Positions 1 through 8,184 of a DNA stretch of 64,000 bases are shown in pieces (position 1 is the first letter of the stretch; every line of letters starts with the position of its first letter). Source of the DNA: Cryobacterium sp. GrIS_2_6 (GTDB lineage Bacteria; Actinomycetota; Actinomycetes; Actinomycetales; Microbacteriaceae). The stretch covers positions 186,001 to 250,000 of the forward strand of contig NZ_JAXCHP010000001.1 of assembly GCF_035984545.1 (NCBI RefSeq), read 5' to 3'. The notes under the pieces were generated by a model. It saw nothing but the letters and a program-made list of their open reading frames with translations, had not been told where the DNA came from and searched no databases. The position numbers and the translations under genes are program-made.

Positions 1-1160
1 ATGCCGTCGCCGTCTGGAACAAGGCGAACCCCGACATCCAGGTGAAGGTGCAGACCGGACCCAACGGCAACGGCGGCACCTACCAGAACTTCTTCAACCA
101 GCTCAAGGCCGGCAACGCGCCCGACCTCGGCCAGATCGAGTATGACGCGCTGCCGAACTTCCGCGTGCAGGACGGCCTGACCGACCTCGCCGCCTGCGCC
201 GGCGTGCTCGACGCGAAGAAGGACTTCGTCGACTGGACCTGGGGACAGGTCAACTTCGGCGAGGACAATGCCGTGTACGCGATCCCGCAGGACGCCGGGC
301 CCATGGCCATGTTCTACCGCGCCGACCTGTTCAAGGCCAACAACATCGCCATCCCGACCACGTGGGCCGAGTACACCGCCGCCGCAGAGAAGATCCGCGC
401 GACCGGCGGCTACATCACCAACTTCTCGCAGAGCGACATCAACCAGTTCGCCGGACTCGTCTGGCAGGCCGGTGGCACCTGGTTCAAGAACGACGGCACC
501 AACTGGACTGTGAACCTGACCGACCCGACGACGGCGAAGGTCGCCGCGTACTGGCAGGACCTGATCGACCGCGACCTAGTTTCGACCAACCCGCCGTGGA
601 CCGACGAGTGGAACAACGCGTACAACACCGGCAGCGACTGGACCTGGAACTCCGCCGCCTGGGGTGCCAACTCCATCGCGAGCGGTGCGCCGGACACGGC
701 CGGCAAGTGGGCCGTCGCCGAGTCCCCGCAATGGGCCGCCGGCGACAAGGCCAGCGGAAACTGGGGCGGTTCCTCGACCGCCGTCTTCAAGGGATCGAAG
801 CACCCCTATGAGGCCGCGAAGTTCGCGCTCTGGCTGAACACCTCCGATGAGGCGCTCACCCTGCTGAACAAGTCCGCCAACCTGTACCCGGCGGCCAAGT
901 CCGGTCTGGAACTGCCCGCGCTCAAGGCCGGAGTCGACTTCTATGGTGGCCAGGCCATCTACGACGTCTTCTCGAAGGCATCCTCGCAGGTCTCGCCCGA
1001 CTTCGTCTGGGGTCCGACCATGACGCAGACGTACAACGATGTCTCCGACGGGTTCAAGGCCGCGGTCACCAAGAAGGGCACCCTGATCGGCGCCCTCAAG
1101 ACCGGCCAGACGGCTACGATTGCGGCCATGACGGCGCAGTCGATTCCCGTCAACAAATAG
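1..1160 (+). CDS. ABC transporter sugar-binding protein, 5' end outside the window
   Basis: This is the C-terminal 385 residues of an extracellular solute-binding protein of the family that delivers oligosaccharides to ABC importers. The reading frame is already open at base 3, so the true start and the lipoprotein signal lie outside the window. The fold signature is seen as an N-lobe segment with a GNAPDL motif, followed by YAIP and MFYR segments typical of MalE-like proteins, and a Trp-rich ligand region in the middle. The stop is TAG at 1158-1160. The alpha-galactosidase follows 75 bases later on the same strand, which suggests a galactoside substrate. That substrate is inferred from the neighbour only. 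Confidence 0.9.
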   Translation, partial: AVAVWNKANPDIQVKVQTGPNGNGGTYQNFFNQLKAGNAPDLGQIEYDALPNFRVQDGLTDLAACAGVLDAKKDFVDWTWGQVNFGEDNAVYAIPQDAGPMAMFYRADLFKANNIAIPTTWAEYTAAAEKIRATGGYITNFSQSDINQFAGLVWQAGGTWFKNDGTNWTVNLTDPTTAKVAAYWQDLIDRDLVSTNPPWTDEWNNAYNTGSDWTWNSAAWGANSIASGAPDTAGKWAVAESPQWAAGDKASGNWGGSSTAVFKGSKHPYEAAKFALWLNTSDEALTLLNKSANLYPAAKSGLELPALKAGVDFYGGQAIYDVFSKASSQVSPDFVWGPTMTQTYNDVSDGFKAAVTKKGTLIGALKTGQTATIAAMTAQSIPVNK

Positions 1161-1235
1161 GGCCCTCCCAGCAGCTCCCCGGGAGCGATCCGTACCGACC
1201 CGTTCACGCAGTGTGAGCAGTTAGCAGCGATCCAC

Positions 1236-3539
1236 GTGACTCACACTCCGTCGACGGACTCCCCTGCGGGTCTGTACTACCTCCGTGCCGCGGGCACCAG
1301 CCTTGTGCTGGACGCCCGCGGCACGGCCGTTCCCGCGATCGTGCACTGGGGCGCCGACCTCGGTGCGCTCTCCGTGCCCGAGCTGGCCGCGCTCGCCGAC
1401 GCCGCGATTCCCGCGGTCCCGCCGAGCTCGATCGACGTGCCCCTGCGGCTCTCGCTGCTGCCGACGCTCGCCGAAGGGTGGAGCGGCCGGCCGGGACTGA
1501 GTGGCTTCCGGCGCGGCGCCGCCGGTTCCGGCGGTTCCGCCGGCTCGATCGGTACCGTTCGGCCGGCTGATCTCGCGCTACGGCTCGAGGCGGTGCAGAG
1601 CCGGGGTGCGCGGTCGCTCCGAATCGACACGGCGGATGCCGCGGCATCCGTCTCGGTGTCGACCGACCTTGAACTCACGGTCGAGGGGGTGCTGCGCGTG
1701 CGGCACACCCTGACCAACACGGGTGACACCGACTTCGAACTCGGCTCGCTCGACATGACCCTGCCCGTACCCGACCGGGCCGGCGAACTCCTCGATTTCA
1801 CCGGGCTGTGGAGCCACGAACGCCGCCCGCAGCGCACGAGACTCGCGCACGGCGTCTGGAGCCGCGAGAGCCGGCACGGCCGGCCTGGCCACGACGACCC
1901 GTTCCTCTCGGTCGCCGGGGTGCCCGGATTCGGGTTCCGCCGCGGTGAGGTCTGGGCGGTGCACCTCGCCTGGAGCGGCGACAAGCGGGTCTGGGCGGAG
2001 CGCTCGACCCTCGGCACCGCAACCCTCGGCAGCGGCGAACTGCTCGCCCCCGGGGAACTGGGACTGCCCGCCGGGGCCGGCTACACCTCGCCGTGGACCG
2101 TGGCCGCGTACTCGGCGGCCGGGCTCGACGGGCTGTCGGCGCGGCTGCATCCGTGGATTCGGTCGCGGGCGCAGCCTGCTGCGGTCTCGGCAGCGCCCGA
2201 GATCGCAGCCCACACCGTGGCCGCGTCGCGCGCGGCCACCCGTCCGGCCGCGGCACCGCGAACTCTGCGCCCGGTCGTGCTCAACACCTGGGAAGCCGTG
2301 TACTTCGACCACGACCTGCCGACGCTCACCCGGCTGGTCGAGGCCGCCGCGCGGGTCGGGGTCGAGCGGTTCGTGCTCGACGATGGCTGGTTCACCGGCC
2401 GCACCGACGACAGACGCGCCCTGGGCGACTGGTCCGTCGACCCCGTGACCTGGCCGGGCGGCCTGCACCCGCTGGTCGAACGGGTGCACGCGGCAGGGCT
2501 CTCCTTCGGGCTCTGGGTCGAACCGGAAATGGTGAGCCTCGACTCCGAGCTCGCTCGGGCGCATCCGGAATGGGTGCTGGGTGCGGCCGGCTCGCTCGAA
2601 TGGCGCTTCCAGCGGGTGCTCGACCTGGGCAATCCGGATGCGTTCGCGTACGTGCTCGCCCGGCTCACGGCCCTGCTCGACGAGTACCCGATCGCCTATC
2701 TGAAGTGGGACCACAACCGGGACCTGCTCGGCGGCTCGGCGCATCGCCAGACCGAGGCCGTCTACCGACTGATCGGGACGCTCCGCGCCGCGCACCCGGG
2801 GCTCGAGATCGAGTCCTGCGCCTCGGGCGGGGCCCGGATCGACCTCGGCATCCTGCCTCTCGTCGACCGGGTCTGGACAAGCGACACCAACGATCCGCTC
2901 GAACGGCAGCAGATCCAGCGGTACACCGGGGTGCTCGTGCCGCCGGAATTCCTCGGCGGGCACCTCGGTGCCGCGACCGCGCACACCACGGGCCGCACCG
3001 CGTCGCTCGGCTTCCGGCTGGCGACGGCGCTCTTCGGCAGCGCCGGCATCGAGTGGGACCTCACCCGCGCCTCGGCCGGCGAGCTCGACGCCGTCGCCGG
3101 GTGGATTGCGGAATACAAAAGGCTGCGTCCGCTGCTGCACTCGGGTGTCGTTGTTCACGCGGATGCGTCGGACCCCGCGCTCGAGCTGCACGGCGTCGTG
3201 GCCGGGGACGGGGCATCCGCTGTCTTCGCGTACGTCGCGCTCGCCGCGCCGCGGACCGCACTGCCTGCTTCGCTGCGGTTCCCCGGGCTCGACCCGGACG
3301 CGCGGTACACGGTGCGGCCGCTGACGATCCGCGGGGCAGCCGACCCGGGCGCTGAGCGTTCCGGTGCGGGGGAGTCCGGCGTTCCGTCGGTTGAGCCGCG
3401 AGTGATCCAGGATGCCGCGCCGGCCTGGCTGCAGCACGGCTCGGTGACCCTGAGCGGCACCGTGCTCGCCGAGGTCGGCCTGCCCGCTCCGCTCCTCGCC
3501 CCCGAGCAGGCGGCCCTCTTCGAGCTCACCCGCCTCTGA
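1236..3539 (+). CDS. alpha-galactosidase, glycoside hydrolase family 36
   Basis: A 767-residue enzyme expected to release terminal alpha-galactose from oligosaccharides such as raffinose or melibiose in the cytoplasm, since no signal peptide is seen. The N-terminal beta-sandwich is followed by a TIM barrel starting near the NTWEAVYFD segment. The family nucleophile is Asp492 in the LKWDHN motif and the acid/base is Asp550 in WTSDTND, with the CASGG motif between them. The start is GTG at 1236 and its ribosome-binding site is weak, so the start is less certain than the function. It probably belongs to a transport and degradation unit with the preceding binding protein. The C-terminal beta-domain carries a low-complexity GAERSGAG insert. 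Confidence 0.93.
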   Translation: MTHTPSTDSPAGLYYLRAAGTSLVLDARGTAVPAIVHWGADLGALSVPELAALADAAIPAVPPSSIDVPLRLSLLPTLAEGWSGRPGLSGFRRGAAGSGGSAGSIGTVRPADLALRLEAVQSRGARSLRIDTADAAASVSVSTDLELTVEGVLRVRHTLTNTGDTDFELGSLDMTLPVPDRAGELLDFTGLWSHERRPQRTRLAHGVWSRESRHGRPGHDDPFLSVAGVPGFGFRRGEVWAVHLAWSGDKRVWAERSTLGTATLGSGELLAPGELGLPAGAGYTSPWTVAAYSAAGLDGLSARLHPWIRSRAQPAAVSAAPEIAAHTVAASRAATRPAAAPRTLRPVVLNTWEAVYFDHDLPTLTRLVEAAARVGVERFVLDDGWFTGRTDDRRALGDWSVDPVTWPGGLHPLVERVHAAGLSFGLWVEPEMVSLDSELARAHPEWVLGAAGSLEWRFQRVLDLGNPDAFAYVLARLTALLDEYPIAYLKWDHNRDLLGGSAHRQTEAVYRLIGTLRAAHPGLEIESCASGGARIDLGILPLVDRVWTSDTNDPLERQQIQRYTGVLVPPEFLGGHLGAATAHTTGRTASLGFRLATALFGSAGIEWDLTRASAGELDAVAGWIAEYKRLRPLLHSGVVVHADASDPALELHGVVAGDGASAVFAYVALAAPRTALPASLRFPGLDPDARYTVRPLTIRGAADPGAERSGAGESGVPSVEPRVIQDAAPAWLQHGSVTLSGTVLAEVGLPAPLLAPEQAALFELTRL

Positions 3540-3595
3540 GCCGCCCACCTGAGACGTTCAGGTCAGGTCAGGTCCTGGTCACGGCGCCTGGGGAG

Positions 3596-3687
3596 GCATA
3601 AGTCCTGCAAATTCCGGGTGGGGTGAAGAAGTAGCCCGGAATTCCGGGAGCTTCCGCCGGTGGGCCCGGAATTTGCAGGAGCTATGC
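3596..3687. repeat. 92-bp imperfect palindrome between convergent genes
   Basis: Two arms (3596-3618 and 3665-3687) are inverted copies of each other around TCCTGCAAATTCCGGG, with only the two bases next to GCATA differing. A perfect 14-bp palindrome, CCCGGAATTCCGGG, sits at 3635-3648 inside the loop, so the AATTCCGGG unit recurs. The element lies between the stop of the alpha-galactosidase and the stop of the nuclease-like gene. It could act as a bidirectional terminator or be a REP/MITE-like repeat. No T-tract follows either arm. Confidence 0.75.
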
Positions 3688-3715
3688 CGAGTGGACACGG
3701 GAGAAGCCGGCGGGG

Positions 3716-4870
3716 CTACTCGCAGCCGACCCCGTCTTTGTCGCGGTCGAACTTGGACTGCCAGCCCGGGTCGCCCGCGCGGATCGGCGCGGCACCGGCG
3801 GCCTTGACGGCCGTGCAGTTCTCGTAGTAGACGTCGGACGGCGCGACCGGGGCTGGGGCAGGGGCGGCGGGGGCCGGGGCGGGAGCGGGCGCCGCGGGCA
3901 CCGGGGCGACAACGACGGGTGCTGGCGCGGGTGCCGGTGCCGGCGTGAATCCGGACGTGAGGGCGGGCTCGCTGGGGCAGGTGTCGAGGACGCGCGTCAT
4001 CGCATCCCGTTCGGCCTGCGTCACCCAGAGGCCGTAGGTCGCCTTGACCGAGATCTGCCTGGCGACGTAGTGGCACCGGTATGCCTTGTTCGCGGGGAGC
4101 CAGGTTGCGGTGTCGCCGTCGCTCTTCTGCTCGTTGGAGCGTCCGTCGACCGCGAGCAGGTTGAGCGGATCGTTGGCGAGCGAAACGCGCTGCGCCTGGC
4201 TGAGCTGCTGCGCGCCGGTCTGCCAGGCGTTCGCGAGCGGCACGACGTGGTCGATCTGCACGAGGGCGGATGTCGCCGCTCCCCGCACGAAGGCGATCGT
4301 CGCGTTCGTGTAGGGGGAGACGATGGTGCCGGTCATGACCGTGCACGTTCCCGATTTGGCGACGCTCGTGAGGTCGCGGCTCAGAACGTCGTTGCGGGTG
4401 TCGCAGCCGTTGCGGTCGACGTCGAGCCAGGCGGTGCCGAAATCGCCGACCCGGTCGTACCCGGTCTTGGGCGCCTTGCCCTTGACCGCGAGCGTCGCGA
4501 GCAGGGTGACGGCGATGGCGTTGGTCGCCGAGGTGTCGGTGATCGCAACCGTTGCGGCATCGGAGGCCGCGGTGACGCTCGCGGGGTCTGCGGGCGATTC
4601 GTCGGTGAACACCGCCGCAGCGGGCGTGGCCGTGGCCGTGGCCTTCACGATCGAACTCGAGCTGGTCAGTGTCGAGCTCGAACTCGTCGCCGACGTGTCT
4701 GCGAGCCGGCCGCCGTCCGGGCGCGTGGCGGCCGCGACCCCGCCGGCGACGAGAGTGACCAGCAGCACCCCGGCGACGCCGCCGATCACCCGGGAGCGGA
4801 TGCTGAGCGAGCCCACGAACCGCCTGATCTTCGCTTCGAGGGTGGCGGGCTTCTGTGGTGCGGGCGTCAT
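3716..4870 (-). CDS. membrane-anchored or secreted HNH-like nuclease (DUF1524/GmrSD C-terminal type) with excalibur domain
   Basis: A 384-residue protein. Residues 27-48 form one hydrophobic segment (signal anchor), followed by a Ser/Thr-rich stretch. A DUF1524-type domain, related to HNH nucleases, spans about 130-300 and carries the DHVVPLANAW motif with His208 and an NDPLNLL motif. An Ala-Pro linker at 309-345 leads to a C-terminal excalibur calcium-binding domain (346-384) ending DRDKDGVGCE. The start ATG at 4870 is preferred over GTG at 4888 because GGAAGG lies 5 bases upstream of it. The arrangement fits a secreted, Ca-binding nuclease acting outside the cell. Substrate and role are unknown, and catalysis is inferred from family motifs. 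Confidence 0.85.
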   Translation of the reverse strand: MTPAPQKPATLEAKIRRFVGSLSIRSRVIGGVAGVLLVTLVAGGVAAATRPDGGRLADTSATSSSSTLTSSSSIVKATATATPAAAVFTDESPADPASVTAASDAATVAITDTSATNAIAVTLLATLAVKGKAPKTGYDRVGDFGTAWLDVDRNGCDTRNDVLSRDLTSVAKSGTCTVMTGTIVSPYTNATIAFVRGAATSALVQIDHVVPLANAWQTGAQQLSQAQRVSLANDPLNLLAVDGRSNEQKSDGDTATWLPANKAYRCHYVARQISVKATYGLWVTQAERDAMTRVLDTCPSEPALTSGFTPAPAPAPAPVVVAPVPAAPAPAPAPAAPAPAPVAPSDVYYENCTAVKAAGAAPIRAGDPGWQSKFDRDKDGVGCE

Positions 4871-4995
4871 GGCGGCCTTCCGGGTCACCTGAGCCTAGGC
4901 GTAACCGGAGGCTCGCCCCCACACCCACTCCGGGGCGTTCCGAATTCAGGAGTTGAGACGGAAACGCCGGAGGGAGATGCGCCGGGCGGGCCGGG

Positions 4996-5667
4996 TCAGT
5001 CGGCGAGGCGCAGGATCAGGTCGGCCCGCTCGCGAGTGCGGTCAATGATGTCTGCGTTGGCCTGGTCGCTCCCGCGGGCGAACGCCGCGGCATCCGCTGC
5101 GTCGCGCCCGAAACGCACGTGCCGGCCGATCAGCCGCGGCAACCGCACGGCGTCGGGCGTGTCGACGAACCAGACCGCGTCGAGTTCGCCGCGCAGCTCA
5201 CGCCAGACCGGGGCATCGGCGAGCAGGTAGTTGCCCTCGGTGATGACCACCGGCACACCGCGGGGTACGGCGATGGATGCCGCGATCGGCTCCTCGAGGC
5301 CGCGGCGGAACGAGGGGGCGTAGACGACGTCCTCGTCGCGGGCGCGGAGCCGGCGGAGCAGCGCCAGGTACGAGCCGGGATCGAAGGTGTCGATCGCGCC
5401 GCGGCGCTCGGCGAGCGGCGTGCCGCGAATCAGTTCGGTCGCGAGGTGGAAGCCGTCCATCGGCACGATCACGGCGGTCCCGGCTCCGAGCCGCTCGACG
5501 AGCGCCGCCGCGAGCGTTGACTTGCCCGAGCCCGGCGCGCCGCAGAGCCCCAGCAGGAAGCGCGGCGCAACGTCGGCCGACCCGGCGAGCACCCGGCGCA
5601 CGCGCGCCGCGAGTTCATCGACCGTGGACTCGATTACCGTCGGCACGCCCGATCCCGGTTCGCTCAC
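4996..5667 (-). CDS. P-loop nucleoside/nucleotide kinase family protein (uridine kinase-like)
   Basis: A 223-residue ATP-dependent small-molecule kinase of the phosphoribulokinase/uridine kinase/pantothenate kinase superfamily. The Walker A motif GAPGSGKST is at residues 43-51. A MDGFHL motif near 70-75, a TFDPGSY segment and an ITEGNYLL motif near 142-149 are typical of this group. The substrate cannot be told from sequence; sugars or nucleosides are both possible. The start GTG at 5667 overlaps the stop of the upstream HxlR-type regulator by four bases (5664-5667), so the two are translationally coupled and the kinase is probably made together with the regulator. Confidence 0.88.
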   Translation of the reverse strand: MSEPGSGVPTVIESTVDELAARVRRVLAGSADVAPRFLLGLCGAPGSGKSTLAAALVERLGAGTAVIVPMDGFHLATELIRGTPLAERRGAIDTFDPGSYLALLRRLRARDEDVVYAPSFRRGLEEPIAASIAVPRGVPVVITEGNYLLADAPVWRELRGELDAVWFVDTPDAVRLPRLIGRHVRFGRDAADAAAFARGSDQANADIIDRTRERADLILRLAD

Positions 5668-6077
5668 CGGGTCACCCGCGCGTCGAACTCGGCCCGCCGG
5701 GCGAGGATCTCGGCGGAACTGTCGTGCGCCCACGCCGCGAACGCGATTGCAGGCGGGAGCAGCGTGTGTCCGAGCGGCGTGAGTTCGTATTCGACCCGCG
5801 GCGGGATCTCCGGGAAGCTCTCCCGGCTCACGAGTCCGTCGCGCTCGAGCTTTTTGAGGGTGAGCGTCAGCATTCGCTGGGAGATGCCGGGCACCCGGTT
5901 CTTGAGCTCGGAGTACCGGATCGGGCCGCTCTCCAGCATCCCCACGACGAGGAGGGTCCACTTGTCGCCGAGGTGCTCGAGCAGGTCGCGCACGACCCGT
6001 CCGTCGTCGCCCTCGCCCGAACAGATGTCGTTCATCCGGGCGGCGTGTACGTCCGTTGTCGTCATGCGGAACTCCAT
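5664..6077 (-). CDS. HxlR family winged-helix transcriptional regulator
   Basis: A 137-residue MarR-like DNA-binding protein of the HxlR group, which typically controls redox or electrophile stress genes as a dimer. The family core is clear: LGDKWTLLVVGML, RYSELKNRVPGISQRML and the wing with PPRVEYELTPLG. One Cys (in DICSGEG near residue 19) lies just before the helix-turn-helix, where redox-sensing members often carry a reactive cysteine. The ATG at 6077 has GGAGG six bases upstream. It is divergent from a DoxX-family gene, and the shared 158-base region contains an inverted repeat that is a candidate operator. It probably controls that neighbour and itself. Confidence 0.92.
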   Translation of the reverse strand: MEFRMTTTDVHAARMNDICSGEGDDGRVVRDLLEHLGDKWTLLVVGMLESGPIRYSELKNRVPGISQRMLTLTLKKLERDGLVSRESFPEIPPRVEYELTPLGHTLLPPAIAFAAWAHDSSAEILARRAEFDARVTR

Positions 6078-6136
6078 TTCTTACCTCCGTGTGCCCAAGG
6101 CACAGAGCAGTGCGTGGGGCCCGTGCGGTATAAAAG

Positions 6137-6154
6137 TAACCACTCGTGATGTTA
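6137..6154. promoter_or_regulatory. candidate HxlR operator, inverted repeat TAAC-N10-GTTA
   Basis: The half sites TAAC (6137-6140) and GTTA (6151-6154) are perfect inverted copies spaced by ten bases. They lie in the region between the divergent regulator and DoxX genes, and a TATAAA box stands just before them at 6129-6134. HxlR-family proteins bind short dyads of about this size. The assignment is inferred from position and symmetry only. Confidence 0.4.
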
Positions 6155-6235
6155 GGCACCAATCGTAACAATCACGGGCGCGTCACACCTGCCAGACTCC
6201 CAGACAAACACCGGAAACTCAACGAAACGGATGCC

Positions 6236-6598
6236 ATGACTCTCGCCCTCTGGATCACAGCGGTCCTCCTCACCGTCGTCTACGTCATGGCCGGGGGTAT
6301 CAAGGTCGTCCGCAGCAAGGCCCAACTGCAGCCGATGATGCCCTGGGTCGAGGACTTCACCGAGCCCCAGGTCACCGTGATCGGCGCGCTGGGCCTGCTC
6401 GGCGCCCTCGGCGTGATCCTGCCGCTCGCCACCGGCATCGTGCCCGTCTTCACTCCGATCGCCGCGATCGGACTCGTGCTGCTGCAGATCGGCGCCATCA
6501 CTGTGCACGTGCGTCGCGGCGAGCGCTCCTCGCTCGGCGTCAACGTCTTCCTGCTCGTGCTCGCCGCCGCCGTCGCGATCCTGGGTCTCCTCGCCTGA
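6236..6598 (+). CDS. DoxX family membrane protein
   Basis: A protein of about 120 residues with four predicted transmembrane helices: residues 3-20, 44-62, 66-90 and 100-118. DoxX-like proteins are small integral membrane proteins linked in various bacteria to redox and thiol stress. The open frame extends upstream to 6146, but the ATG at 6236 begins directly with the first hydrophobic helix (MTLALWITAVL) and matches usual family length, so the upstream 30 codons were left out. The ribosome-binding site is weak. It is divergent from the HxlR regulator and is its most likely target. Confidence 0.85.
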   Translation: MTLALWITAVLLTVVYVMAGGIKVVRSKAQLQPMMPWVEDFTEPQVTVIGALGLLGALGVILPLATGIVPVFTPIAAIGLVLLQIGAITVHVRRGERSSLGVNVFLLVLAAAVAILGLLA

Positions 6599-6599
6599 G

Positions 6600-7577
6600 T
6601 CAGGGCACGAGCACGATCTTGCCCACGTGGGCGGATGCCTCCATCCGGCGGTGCGCGGACGCCGCCTCGCTGAACGGGTACCGGCTGTCGATCACGGGAC
6701 TGAAGGCCCCGGATTCGAGCCAGGGCCAGGCATCCGTGCGGAGGGCCCGGATGATCGCGGCCTTCTCGGCGAACGGACGGGCGCGCAGGGTCGTGCCCCA
6801 GTAGCGGCCGCGCTTCTGCATGAGGTACATCGGGTTGAAGACGGCGTCCTGGCCGCTCTGGTTGCCGATCACCATGATGCGCCCGTCGAGCGCCAGCGCC
6901 GCGATATTGCGCGCCGCGTACGAGCCGCCCATGATGTCGAGGATCACGTCGGCGCCGTGCCCCTTTGTGGCACGGTCGATCTCGGCCGGGAAGTCCTGGC
7001 TGCGGTAGTCGATCAGGATGTCTGCGCCGAGGTCGCGGCACACCGCGAGCTTCTCGCGGGAGCCTGCCGTGACCGCGACGCGCGCGCCGGCCAGCCGGGC
7101 CAGCTGGATCGCGGTCGTGCCGATTCCGCTCGCTCCGCCGTGGACGAGCAGGGTCTCGCCGCTCTGCAGCCCGGCCGCGAGGAACACGTTCGACCAGACC
7201 GTCGCGAGCGCCTCGGGCAGCGCGGCCGCGTCGACGAGGTCGATCGCTTCTGGCACGGGCAGGGCGAGTTCCTCGTGCACGACGGCATCGGCCGCGTAGC
7301 CGCCGCCCGCGAGCAGTGCGCAGACCCGGTCACCGACGGCGAAGAGCGTTGTAGCGATGCCGACCTCCGTCACGATCCCCGATACCTCGAGGCCAGGCCA
7401 GGCCGGGGCCCCGGCGGGCGAGGGATAGTAGCCCTGCCGTTGGGAGACATCCGCCCGGTTGACGCCGGCGGCGGCGACCCGAATGCGGATGTCCCTGGGC
7501 CCGACCTCCAGGTCGGCCACGGTCGAAAGGGTGAGGGCGTCGGGCCCTCCGGGTACGGGTACCAGAATTGCGCGCAT
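6600..7577 (-). CDS. NAD(P)H-quinone oxidoreductase, zinc-type alcohol dehydrogenase-like (medium-chain reductase) family
   Basis: A 325-residue medium-chain dehydrogenase/reductase of the quinone oxidoreductase (QOR/PIG3-like) branch. It has the AGVNRADVSQRQGYYP segment near the N-terminus, a GROES-like fold to about residue 110, and a nucleotide-binding HGGASGIGTTAIQLA motif near 145-160. The zinc-binding residues of true alcohol dehydrogenases are absent. These enzymes reduce quinones or enones with NADPH in the cytoplasm. The gene ends 2 bases from the convergent doxX stop. Being next to the HxlR/DoxX pair, it may share a stress role, but no operator was seen at its own start. Confidence 0.92.
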   Translation of the reverse strand: MRAILVPVPGGPDALTLSTVADLEVGPRDIRIRVAAAGVNRADVSQRQGYYPSPAGAPAWPGLEVSGIVTEVGIATTLFAVGDRVCALLAGGGYAADAVVHEELALPVPEAIDLVDAAALPEALATVWSNVFLAAGLQSGETLLVHGGASGIGTTAIQLARLAGARVAVTAGSREKLAVCRDLGADILIDYRSQDFPAEIDRATKGHGADVILDIMGGSYAARNIAALALDGRIMVIGNQSGQDAVFNPMYLMQKRGRYWGTTLRARPFAEKAAIIRALRTDAWPWLESGAFSPVIDSRYPFSEAASAHRRMEASAHVGKIVLVP

Positions 7578-7626
7578 GCCCTCATCCTAGGAGCGGCCGC
7601 TGGGACGCCGCCGGGGCGCCGGAGTC

Positions 7627-8070
7627 CTACTCGGTGTCGGAGGTGCGGGCCTCACCGCGGTTCTCGCCACGACCCTGCAGCATCTCGGGCGTGAGGCCGT
7701 GGAACTCGATCATCTTGTCCCGGAACCACACGTCGTGGGGGTCCTGGGAGGTGGCGAAGTCGCGGAACATCCTGGCGAGGTCGTCGGCCTCGTGATAGGG
7801 CGCGACGAAATCGCCCCGCAGGGTCGCCATGAGCGAGACGACGTCGCGGTGCAGGCCCAGCCGACGCCGGGACCGCTCGTGCTCCTCGCGGCGCGCGGCG
7901 GCCATCTCCGCGGCGAAGGCCTGCCAGGCCTCGGTCTGGTTCTCAGCGGCGATGATCGCGTCGGCGTTGAGGGTCGGGGCGCCGAGGGTGATCTCATACT
8001 CCGGCTCGCCGTCCGCGGTCGTTGCGATCGTCGTGCCGATCGGGTCCGGGTTGGTGCCGGCGGGAGGTTG
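7627..8070 (-). pseudogene. decayed or chimeric ORF: lipoprotein-like N-terminal piece joined to unknown C-terminal piece
   Basis: The frame is open from a TAG at 8164-8166 down to the stop at 7627, but no ATG, GTG or TTG lies upstream of the ATG at 7905. From about 8070 to 7950 the translation reads NPDPIGTTI, EYEITLGAP and NADAIIAAENQ, which resembles the start of small actinobacterial lipoproteins with a DUF4352-like domain. It then passes into an Arg/Glu-rich segment and a C-terminal part (DDLARMFRDFATSQDPHDVWF) that I do not recognise. The signal peptide and start are missing. I read this as a remnant formed by deletion. An alternative is a real 92-residue protein starting at 7905, but GCGGAG lies too close to that ATG. 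Confidence 0.45.
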
Positions 8071-8184
8071 CTTCCGTCGAATTCTGGGGGTTAACTCACT
8101 GTTTGCTGATAATCGGACGTACGTCCAGCGTTGCAGCGTCCCGCTAATTTCAACGATTCCTGTCTACCCCATTAAGGAGTGTCC

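Noticed and set aside
1578..3548. A 656-codon minus-strand frame opposite the alpha-galactosidase
   Set aside because: Arg/Gly/Glu-rich shadow of a GH36 gene whose catalytic residues are intact on the plus strand.
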